DNA of 64,000 nucleotides, taken from NCBI GenBank assembly GCA_017405645.1, contig JAFQZZ010000005.1, positions 1 through 64,000 on the forward strand, written 5' to 3'. The position numbers and the translations under genes are program-made. Positions 45,873 to 52,909 of the stretch are shown piece after piece. Below the pieces are notes generated by a model, which did not search any database, was not told where the DNA came from, and was given only the letters and a program-made list of their open reading frames with translations. This DNA is from Bacillota bacterium (GTDB taxonomy: Bacteria; Bacillota; Clostridia; Peptostreptococcales; Anaerovoracaceae). Within the stretch, counting starts at the first letter, position 1, and each line of letters begins with the position of its first letter.

Positions 45873-47654
45873 ATGAATAAATACAACGAACTGAAACAGG
45901 AATACGACAAAGTCTGCGACGCCCTGGTGAAAGCCCTTTCGAAGGGAGCGGTGAAGGATGAGTTCTTCCGCTTCTACCGGTCCTGCCTCCTGAAGATCTG
46001 GAGCGGGAACCAGGACTATTCCCCGGACTACGCCAACCTGCTGACGCTGATCTCCGGCCGGGACTACTCCATCGACCTGGTGCTGACGGGGATGAGCCTC
46101 TTCACCGAACACAAAGAGGAAATCAAGGTGCCGGATTTCTTCCGGGACCTGGCGGAACTGGACGCAAAGGAAAAGAAATCCCTGGTCCGGGAATTCCTGC
46201 AGGCCTTCAATGAACTGATGGTGGCCTCCGCCATCATCAACGGCGACTTCACCAAGGAAGAAGCGACGGCCCTGACAGATATCATGCAGATGCTGACGGA
46301 ACAGGCCAAGGACGCCGGCGCTTCCCTGCCGGAAAAAACGGACCTGTTCGCCCGGACCACTCCCCGGAACGACAGCAGCTACTTCTCCAAGACCGTGACC
46401 TCCGTCCTGACGGAACCGGATCCCATCTCCCAGGCCATGCGCAAGGTGGGCTCGGACCTCTTCGGTGCCGACTGGCCCCTGGCGCCGGAAGCCGGCGACC
46501 TGTTCTCGCCCTATTTCCCGCCCTCGGGACCTTCCACTCCCTCCGGCCCCACGAATGACGGACCGGCCCCCGAAAAGCCGGCGAACCCGAGTTCTCCCGG
46601 GACCTTCTCCAATGTGACGGCCGTGGAGCCGGAACCGGAAGAGACGCTGGAAAGCCTGCTGGAGGAACTGGACGCCCTGGTCGGACTGGAAGGCGTCAAG
46701 AAGGACGTCCGCAGCCTGATGAACTTCATTAAAGTCACCCGGATCCGGGAAGAACGGGGCATGAAAGTGCCGACGATCTCCTGCCACCTGGTATTTACCG
46801 GCAACCCCGGCACCGGGAAGACCACCGTGGCCCGTCTGGTGGCGAAACTCTACCACCGGATCGGCATCCTGCCCAAGGGACACCTGGTGGAAACGGACCG
46901 GAGTGCGCTGGTAGCCGGGTACGTGGGGCAGACCGCCCTGAAGACCCAGGAAGTGATCCAGAAGGCCCTGGGCGGCGTACTCTTCATCGACGAAGCCTAC
47001 GCCCTGACCAACGACGAAATGGACAGCTACGGCCGGGAAGCCGTGGAAACCATCCTGAAAGCCATGGAAGACCACCGGAAGGAACTGGTGGTGATCGTGG
47101 CGGGCTATACCCAGCTGATGCACGATTTCATCAAATCCAATCCGGGACTCTCCTCCCGGTTCAGCAAATACTTTGAATTCCCGGACTACACCGGGGAAGA
47201 GCTGGTGGAGATCTACAAGCTCCAGGCCAAGAAGAACGGCTACAACCTGGCGGACGACGCCCGGGCCGAACTGAAGGGCCACTTCGACGCCCTGTACATC
47301 CTGCGAGACGAACACTTCGGCAACGGCCGTACCGCCCGGAACCTCTTCGAGAAATCCATCAATGAACAGGCCAATCGGCTGGCGGCGAATACGGAGAACC
47401 TGACCGACGAGGACCTCCAGACCATCACCCTGGCGGACGTGAAAGCCGCCATCGGCCGGGAGGAAGAAGAGGAAAAGGACGTGACGGAAGAACCCGCTGC
47501 GGATGCGCCGGCAGAGGAAACTCCGAGCGAAACGCCGGAAAGCGCCCCGGAAGAGCCGGCGGAAGACTCCCCCGCTCCGGAAACCCCAGCGGAGGAATCC
47601 CCGCAGGAAGGAGGAACACCTGAACCGGAGTCCGAACCGTCCCCGGAAGAATAA
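45873..47654 (+). CDS. CbxX/CfqX (SpoVK)-type AAA ATPase
   Basis: 593 residues. A helical N-terminal domain of about 200 residues with no recognised family is followed by a Pro/Ser linker (about 210-250). The CbxX-type AAA core (about 255-530) has Walker A GNPGTGKTTVA, the VGQTALKT pore-loop region, Walker B GGVLFIDEAYAL, and arginine-finger region SSRFSKYFEFPDYTGEEL. The tail is Glu/Pro-rich. Relatives include rubisco activase CbbX, SpoVK and the EccA chaperones of type VII secretion. None of their partner genes is nearby, so the client is unknown. It has its own promoter and terminator. Confidence 0.9.
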   Translation: MNKYNELKQEYDKVCDALVKALSKGAVKDEFFRFYRSCLLKIWSGNQDYSPDYANLLTLISGRDYSIDLVLTGMSLFTEHKEEIKVPDFFRDLAELDAKEKKSLVREFLQAFNELMVASAIINGDFTKEEATALTDIMQMLTEQAKDAGASLPEKTDLFARTTPRNDSSYFSKTVTSVLTEPDPISQAMRKVGSDLFGADWPLAPEAGDLFSPYFPPSGPSTPSGPTNDGPAPEKPANPSSPGTFSNVTAVEPEPEETLESLLEELDALVGLEGVKKDVRSLMNFIKVTRIREERGMKVPTISCHLVFTGNPGTGKTTVARLVAKLYHRIGILPKGHLVETDRSALVAGYVGQTALKTQEVIQKALGGVLFIDEAYALTNDEMDSYGREAVETILKAMEDHRKELVVIVAGYTQLMHDFIKSNPGLSSRFSKYFEFPDYTGEELVEIYKLQAKKNGYNLADDARAELKGHFDALYILRDEHFGNGRTARNLFEKSINEQANRLAANTENLTDEDLQTITLADVKAAIGREEEEEKDVTEEPAADAPAEETPSETPESAPEEPAEDSPAPETPAEESPQEGGTPEPESEPSPEE

Positions 47655-47671
47655 AAACTAACAAAAACAAG

Positions 47672-47706
47672 AATGAGATCCCGTCAGGGGATCTCATTTT
47701 TTCTTT
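47672..47706. terminator. Bidirectional intrinsic terminator
   Basis: Stem AATGAGATCCC / GGGATCTCATT with a short loop and a T-run. It lies between the AAA gene and the convergent methyltransferase gene. Confidence 0.85.
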
Positions 47707-47726
47707 GGGACGGGTATTTGGGACCC

Positions 47727-48320
47727 TCAGGCTTTTCCCACCACGCAGTACCTGTTTTTGCTTGTGGTGAGCCGGATGTCCGTAAATCCGGCATCCTGCA
47801 TGATGTCCCGGATCTCCTTCGCCTTATATGCGACCATGTTTGGGATCTTCTCCTCCCAATGGTCTTCCGGCTTTCCCAGGTCGTTGATGACTGCGAATTC
47901 CCCGCCTTCCTTCAGCACCCGGCGGATCTCCCGGAAGCAGGCGTCGATGGGTTTCCAGTAATAAACCGTTTCAAAGGCGGTGACCAGATCCAGGAAATCA
48001 TCTTCAAAAGGAAGTTTTTCCGCGCTGGCCTCATAGATCTCACAGCGCCTGCCGATATCCTCCCGGTTGGCCTTTCTGGACCTTTCCACGCAGAGGGGCG
48101 AAATATCCGCACCGTAAACGTAACCTTTCCGGGACTGCAGCAGCAGCCGGCGGATGTTCATCCCGCCGCCGCAGCCGACATCCAGGATCCGGCCGGTCCG
48201 GGGCACTGTAAACTGCTTGAATCCCCATTCGGCCATGGCCGAGTGCTTCTTATTCATCCTGGAGATCAGATAGCGTCCCACCAGACCCCATGGATTGCTG
48301 TAATTTTCATAGACCGCCAT
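47727..48320 (-). CDS. Class I SAM-dependent methyltransferase
   Basis: A 197-residue Methyltransf_11-type protein. Motif I is ILDVGCGGGMNIRRLL, the acidic residue after beta-2 is in YGADISPL, and motif IV/post I lie in DLVTAFETVYYWKP and LKEGGEFAVIND. The substrate is not predictable. It is monocistronic after AAGGAGGG, with no neighbours on its strand. Confidence 0.9.
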   Translation of the reverse strand: MAVYENYSNPWGLVGRYLISRMNKKHSAMAEWGFKQFTVPRTGRILDVGCGGGMNIRRLLLQSRKGYVYGADISPLCVERSRKANREDIGRRCEIYEASAEKLPFEDDFLDLVTAFETVYYWKPIDACFREIRRVLKEGGEFAVINDLGKPEDHWEEKIPNMVAYKAKEIRDIMQDAGFTDIRLTTSKNRYCVVGKA

Positions 48321-48422
48321 ACCGGTCCCTCCTTACTCAATCTGTTTCTTATTGCGATTAAGATATATTATGCTCCCTCTTCCCGCAATGTCAATGCTTC
48401 GGGACGTTTTTTGAATAAGCAA

Positions 48423-48450
48423 TTGATTTTTCAAAAACCGGTGGTATAAT
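48423..48450 (+). promoter_or_regulatory. tRNA-Val promoter
   Basis: TTGATT (48423-48428) and TATAAT (48445-48450), 16-bp spacer. Confidence 0.75.
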
Positions 48451-48464
48451 AATGGTTGTAACAG

Positions 48465-48540
48465 GGTCCGTTAGCTCAGCTGGGAGAGCGGATGGGTCAC
48501 AACCATCAGGTCACTGGTTCAAGTCCAGTACGGATCACCA
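48465..48540 (+). tRNA. tRNA-Val(CAC)
   Basis: A complete 76-nt cloverleaf with acceptor GGTCCGT / ACGGATC, anticodon stem GATGG / CCATC, and loop GTCACAA, giving anticodon CAC. The T-arm is ACTGG / CCAGT, and CCA is encoded. Confidence 0.93.
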
Positions 48541-48550
48541 TTGAAATTTC

Positions 48551-48585
48551 AACGTTTCCGGAATCTCCGGGGACGTTGTTTTTTG
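48551..48585 (+). terminator. tRNA-Val terminator
   Basis: Hairpin AACGT..CCGG / CCGG..ACGTT followed by GTTTTTTG, 11 bp after the tRNA. Confidence 0.7.
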
Positions 48586-48600
48586 CCCAAAAACCCGCAA

Positions 48601-48621
48601 TTGGGGAACATTTGGGGGACA
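48601..48621 (+). repeat. Short direct repeat, possible attachment-site remnant
   Basis: TTGGGGAACA followed at once by TTTGGGGGACA, about 60 bp after the 3' end of tRNA-Val. tRNA 3' ends are common integration sites, and GGGGAACA repeats resemble those I associate with tyrosine-integrase flanks. No integrase gene is present. Confidence 0.3.
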
Positions 48622-48648
48622 ATGCGTTTAAAACAAGCTTTTTCTGCC

Positions 48649-48838
48649 GGTGTTAGCGGGAGCTCGGTTACAAAGCTCCTGCAACGCCAGGTTGGGAGGT
48701 TGAAAAGGCAGACAGATTGGCAAAAAGTGTGGATTTGTATGCCGACCCCGAGCAGGAGCTCTGTGAAAAAGCTCCTGCTGGGTCGGACAACAGGTTATTC
48801 CGGCAGACAAAATGTTGAAAAACCCAAAATTGTCTGCC
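48649..48838 (+). other. Structured non-coding region with twin hairpins
   Basis: Hairpin 1 (48649-48688) has a 15-bp stem with one bulge around GGGAGCT / AGCTCCT and a 9-nt loop. Hairpin 2 (48742-48786) has a 17-bp stem with a CG bulge around the same GGAGCT / AGCTCC core, again with a 9-nt loop. Hairpin 3 (48802-48838) is GGCAGACAA / TTGTCTGCC. An extra GGCAGACA lies at 48707-48714. I see no supported gene in this stretch, and the small ORFs across it follow the repeats. Confidence 0.6.
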
Positions 48839-48857
48839 TAGCGCGAAGTTTCACTAT

Positions 48858-48893
48858 AAAACCCCCGCATCAATGCGATGCGGGGGGTTTTTT
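48858..48893. terminator. Bidirectional intrinsic terminator
   Basis: An 11-bp stem AACCCCCGCAT-type / ATGCGGGGGGTT with a 7-nt loop and flanking A and T runs. It closes the structured region and the convergent DUF975 operon. Confidence 0.85.
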
Positions 48894-48914
48894 ATCATTC
48901 ACTAAAACGCAGTT

Positions 48915-49694
48915 TTAGAATGTCGGAGCCGGGTTTTCGGCTTTCAGAGCGTGGTAGAGTTCCGCGTTGGTGGCCTGGTAGTAGGGGTTCACATAGAACA
49001 CGCCGACGATGCCTAAAGTGATGAGGCTCAGCAGGCCCCATAAAATGAAGCTCAGGTCCAGGACGAAGGCTCTCCACTTGTTGCCGTTCATCATTTCCCT
49101 GGAACGGTTGATGGCTTCCCGGCCTTCCAGTTCCGGCTGGTCCGCCACGATATAGGGCACCATCCGGTACGAATAGGTCTTGATGATGCCGGGGATAATG
49201 AAGAGGCAGTACCAGAGGATCAGGAAGACGTCCGTCAGGAGCATGATCTTCACGACCCGGCCGTAGCCGCTTTCAAAACCGGCCGCAATATGCCCGAGCC
49301 CGGCCTTTTCATGGCTGTTCCGGGCGAAGAAGTAATGGCAGCCCGCGCTCAGGGGGTTCAGCAGCAGAAAATCGATGAGCAGCCCCACGATCAGAGCGAG
49401 CCCGAGGACCCCGGCAACAACGGCAACGACGATGCCGGAAATGCCCGCATCTTCCGCTTCCGCCTGAAGGTCGGAAAGCTGGCTGGCGAGTTCTTCGCTT
49501 TCAATGCCGACGGCCGATTCCACAGCCTGTCCCGGGTTGTTCTGATCGATCGCATTGTTTACGCCGTTTGCTCCGCTCACGCCGGCGCCTCCCGCCACGA
49601 TCGCGGTCAGGATCAGCGCTACCAGCACGCACCGCCAGTAATTGGCTTTAAAGGCTGCTTTGCCTTTCGCTTTTAATTCTTTTCTTACCCACAT
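48915..49694 (-). CDS. DUF975-family membrane protein
   Basis: About 259 residues with several transmembrane helices. DUF975 hallmarks are the N-terminal KELKAKGKAAFKANYWR segment, the central FARNSHEKAGLGHI...F..GYGRVVKIM, and FIIPGIIKTYSYRMVPYIVAD followed by REAINRSREMMNGNKWRAF. The function of the family is unknown. ATG 49694 follows AAGGAGGAGA. It is the last gene of the UPF0182-glnA-serS operon, 13 bp after serS. Confidence 0.9.
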   Translation of the reverse strand: MWVRKELKAKGKAAFKANYWRCVLVALILTAIVAGGAGVSGANGVNNAIDQNNPGQAVESAVGIESEELASQLSDLQAEAEDAGISGIVVAVVAGVLGLALIVGLLIDFLLLNPLSAGCHYFFARNSHEKAGLGHIAAGFESGYGRVVKIMLLTDVFLILWYCLFIIPGIIKTYSYRMVPYIVADQPELEGREAINRSREMMNGNKWRAFVLDLSFILWGLLSLITLGIVGVFYVNPYYQATNAELYHALKAENPAPTF

Positions 49695-49707
49695 GATTGT
49701 CTCCTCC

Positions 49708-50985
49708 TTATTTCGCCTCGATTTTGTCAATGCCCATATACGGTCTCAGGGCTTCCGGAATCACTACGCTGCCGTCGGCCTGCTGGTAATTCTCCAGGAT
49801 CGCCGCAGTGGTCCGGCCGATGGCCAGTCCGGAACCGTTTAGTGTGTGGACCAGTTCCGCTTTTGCCTTGGGCTCCGGACGGTATCTGAGGCCCGCTCTT
49901 CTGGCCTGGTAATCCTCGAAATTACTGCAGGAAGAAATCTCCACATAACGGCCGTAGCTGGGCATCCACACTTCGATATCATAGGTCTTGGCGGAACTGA
50001 AGCCCAGGTCCCCGGTGCTCAGGGTCACGACCCGGTAGGGGATTTCCAGGATCTGCAGGACGGATTCCGCGTCCGCCAAAAGTGTCTCCAGTTCGTCATA
50101 AGAGGTCTCCGGCCGCACCAGTTTTACCAGTTCCACCTTGTTGAACTGGTGCTGGCGGATCAGGCCTCTGGTATCACTGCCCGCCGAGCCCGCTTCCTTC
50201 CGGAAACAGGGGGTGTAAGCGGTGTAGTACAGGGGCAGTTCCGCGCCGTCGATGATCTCGTTCATTCTCAGGTTGGTGAGGGGCACTTCCGCCGTGGGGA
50301 TCAGGAAGAAATCCTTCGCCGGCACGTGGAACATGTCGTCCTCGAATTTCGGCAGCTGGCCGGTGCCTGTCATGGAAGCCCGGTTCACCATAAAGGGCGG
50401 CAGCACTTCCGTGTATCCGTGCTGGGTGGTGTGCAGGTCCAGCATGAAGTTCATGACGGAACGCTCCAGCCGGGCACCCAGTCCTTTATATACGGTAAAC
50501 CGCGTGCCGGAGATCTTGGCGGCCCGTTCGAAATCCAGGATATCCAGGTCGGTCCCGATGTCCCAATGGGCCTTATACTCGAAATCGAATTCCCTGGGCG
50601 TTCCCCATTTCTTGACCTCCACGTTGTCTGCATCGCTGTCGCCGATGGGGACCGACGGATGCGGCGTGTTGGGGATCCCCAGCATGGCGCTGCGCAGTTC
50701 CTCTTCGATTGCCTTGACTTTTTCGTCCTCTTCCTTGATTTTCGAAGACAGTTCCTTCATCTCGGCCATGATCGCGGAGGTGTCCTCCCCGGCCTTCTTC
50801 AGCTTCGGGATCTCCTTGGATACGGAGTTCTGCTTGTTCTTCATCTGCTCCACATCCGCCAGCAGCGCCCGTCTCTGTTCATCCAGTTCCACGGCTCTCG
50901 GCAGTCCGAAATCGCCCTGGCCCCTGGATTCCACGGCCTTCTTCACGTCTTCAAATTCGCTTCTCACACGCTTGATGTCTAACAT
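49708..50985 (-). CDS. serS: Seryl-tRNA synthetase
   Basis: A 425-residue class II synthetase. The N-terminal antiparallel coiled coil (about 30-100) binds tRNA-Ser. Class II motif 2 is in [23 protein letters not shown] and motif 3 in [19 protein letters not shown]. The start is ATG 50985 after AAGGAAGG. No T-box leader is present, as it lies 18 bp behind glnA in an operon. Confidence 0.97.
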   Translation of the reverse strand: MLDIKRVRSEFEDVKKAVESRGQGDFGLPRAVELDEQRRALLADVEQMKNKQNSVSKEIPKLKKAGEDTSAIMAEMKELSSKIKEEDEKVKAIEEELRSAMLGIPNTPHPSVPIGDSDADNVEVKKWGTPREFDFEYKAHWDIGTDLDILDFERAAKISGTRFTVYKGLGARLERSVMNFMLDLHTTQHGYTEVLPPFMVNRASMTGTGQLPKFEDDMFHVPAKDFFLIPTAEVPLTNLRMNEIIDGAELPLYYTAYTPCFRKEAGSAGSDTRGLIRQHQFNKVELVKLVRPETSYDELETLLADAESVLQILEIPYRVVTLSTGDLGFSSAKTYDIEVWMPSYGRYVEISSCSNFEDYQARRAGLRYRPEPKAKAELVHTLNGSGLAIGRTTAAILENYQQADGSVVIPEALRPYMGIDKIEAK

Positions 50986-51003
50986 ATCCGTCACGTCCTT
51001 CCT

Positions 51004-52905
51004 TTATAAAATGTTTTTCTTGTATTCATTATAAGCGAAGATCAGTTCTTCGACTTTTTCATGCATTTCTTCCTGCAGCCTGGAGGCCAGAGGGTAATCC
51101 TTCGCCGCCAGCGCTTCCCGGATCCGGGTGAACAGGCAGCTGTACTTCAGGTCGTCCTTCGCCAGATAGTTCCTGAGTTTCTGGACGTTGTCCCAGTTGA
51201 CCCGGTCCAGTTCGGTCTCGCCTTCAAAGGGCACCTTCACGCAGTCCCGGACGGTCAGCATGTTCTCGTGGATGATCCGGACGAAAAGCTCCGTCTGCCA
51301 CATGTCGATCATGGCCTCCCGGTAGGACTCGATGGTCCGGTCCGTAAAGACCCCGCCTTCGCAGAGCACCGCCAGCTTGCCCGGGTTGGTGTCCAGCGCC
51401 ATCAGCACGTCCCACACGGTCTTCGGCGCCCGGCCGAAGAGTTTTTCCCGTTCCTCCGGGGTATATTCCGTGAATACGTTCTTTTCACTGCGGTAGACCC
51501 GGTCTTTTTCCAGGTAGAAGGCTTCTTCTCCGTAGTCCTTGGAAATGGCTTTTTCCAGTTCCTCCGGCGTCTTCCCGGCTTCCACCACTGCCTTGATCCC
51601 GTCCATCATAGCCATGTAGGAGGCGGCGATGACCAGGTAAGTGTTGCTCCTGGGGTTCGGCGCCCGCAGCTCAAACCGGGTGGAAAGGGGATTCCCGATC
51701 TCCCTGACCAGGCCCGCCAGCACCGTCCGGTTTCTGGAGGGGGATGCCGGATCGTGGCCCAGGGAGGTCACGATGCACACCGGGGCTTCAAATCCCGGCT
51801 GCAGCCGGTTCAGGGCGTCGTTGGTGGCGGAGATGAAGGGGTTCACCACTTCATAGTTCTTCAAAAGTCCCATGATGGCCCCGTATCCGATGGAGCTCAT
51901 GTACTGCTTCGGATCCCGGGAGTGGAACAGGTTCACGATCCGGCCGTCGATGAGCCGGGCCGCCACGCCCAGATGGGTGTGCTCCCCGTTGCCGGCCACC
52001 AGTTCGATGGGCTTGGCCTGGAAGGTCACGTCCAGTCCGTTGTAGCGGAAGACGTCCTTCACCACGTTCTTGACCTGGGCTTCGTTGTCCGCCGCCTGCA
52101 AGGCCTCCGCGTATTTCCAGTCGATCTCCAGCTGTTCCATGATATGGTCGTAGGCTGCGCCGCTGCCTACCAGCTTCGCCTTGACGCCGCCGACCTCTTT
52201 GTGGCCCATTTCCACTTCAAATCCGTAATAGTCCAGGATCCGGAGGGTCTTTTCCAGCGCGGTCCGCACCGGTCCCACCGTCCGCTTCCAGTACTGTTCC
52301 TTCATGCTCTGGGAGGTGGCCAGCTGTTCCCGGTCGGCCACGTCATCCGGGGTCTTGACCCAGAATTCCAGTTCCGTGGCGGAGGTCAGGATGATGTCGT
52401 CGATCTCCTCCCCGCTGCGGATCCCCAGCTCTTTGCAGATCGCCGGGTTGTTATCGATCAGTTCCCGCATCTCCTTTTTGAAGACCCGGATCGCATCTTT
52501 CAAAATCACCCTGGAGCCCACCTGGGCGGTCTCGTTGTGGACCAGCACCGACGGGATCCGCAGGGTCCCCACGGGGCTGCCGTCCTCCCGGCGGTTGCCG
52601 AGATTGTAATCCACGTACCAGTTCACGTCCCGGTCCGGGATGATGTCCACCCGGGCATTGTTCAGTTCCGCGATCTTCGGAAGCATTACGGAAGAGCCGT
52701 CGGTCTGGACGCCCTTTTCCATGAGCTTCCGGTAATCCTCAATGAAGGTCTTCACCGGGATCTTCTCATCCGTCGCATAGCCCCAGATGTCCACCCCCAC
52801 GAAGGAAACGAATTCCACTTCCGGGTGACGGGTCAGGGTCATCTTGACGCTGGCTTCGTCGTTGTGGGACGGGGTGATGGTGTAAAGCAAGCTTCTGTAA
52901 TCCAT
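51004..52905 (-). CDS. glnA: Glutamine synthetase, long form
   Basis: 633 residues, homologous to glutamine synthetase but longer than classical GSI (about 450). It has DGSSV in the beta-grasp domain and a metal-site strand around TELEFWVK and HKEVGGVK. It also has GNGEHTHLGVAA in place of NGSGMHxHxS. The substrate-binding block RNRTVLAGLVREIGNPLSTRFELRAPNPRSNTYL corresponds to the GS arginine and ATP-site region. A C-terminal extension of about 110 residues (after about 520) is extra. A nitrogen-assimilation role is likely. A glutamate-cysteine-ligase-like or other amide-forming activity cannot be excluded. Confidence 0.85.
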   Translation of the reverse strand: MDYRSLLYTITPSHNDEASVKMTLTRHPEVEFVSFVGVDIWGYATDEKIPVKTFIEDYRKLMEKGVQTDGSSVMLPKIAELNNARVDIIPDRDVNWYVDYNLGNRREDGSPVGTLRIPSVLVHNETAQVGSRVILKDAIRVFKKEMRELIDNNPAICKELGIRSGEEIDDIILTSATELEFWVKTPDDVADREQLATSQSMKEQYWKRTVGPVRTALEKTLRILDYYGFEVEMGHKEVGGVKAKLVGSGAAYDHIMEQLEIDWKYAEALQAADNEAQVKNVVKDVFRYNGLDVTFQAKPIELVAGNGEHTHLGVAARLIDGRIVNLFHSRDPKQYMSSIGYGAIMGLLKNYEVVNPFISATNDALNRLQPGFEAPVCIVTSLGHDPASPSRNRTVLAGLVREIGNPLSTRFELRAPNPRSNTYLVIAASYMAMMDGIKAVVEAGKTPEELEKAISKDYGEEAFYLEKDRVYRSEKNVFTEYTPEEREKLFGRAPKTVWDVLMALDTNPGKLAVLCEGGVFTDRTIESYREAMIDMWQTELFVRIIHENMLTVRDCVKVPFEGETELDRVNWDNVQKLRNYLAKDDLKYSCLFTRIREALAAKDYPLASRLQEEMHEKVEELIFAYNEYKKNIL

Positions 52906-52909
52906 TCTA

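Noticed and set aside
45804-47315. 503-residue minus-strand frame opposite the AAA ATPase gene
   Set aside because: Antisense shadow with Gly/Phe/His-rich composition. The plus-strand frame has clear AAA motifs.
48541-48918. 125-residue plus-strand ORF and 60-residue minus-strand ORF in the structured region
   Set aside because: Both are produced by the hairpin repeats, begin next to the tRNA or lack a ribosome-binding site, and cross a terminator.
50986-51003. T-box leader for serS
   Set aside because: Only 18 bp separate it from glnA; there is no room for a T-box.
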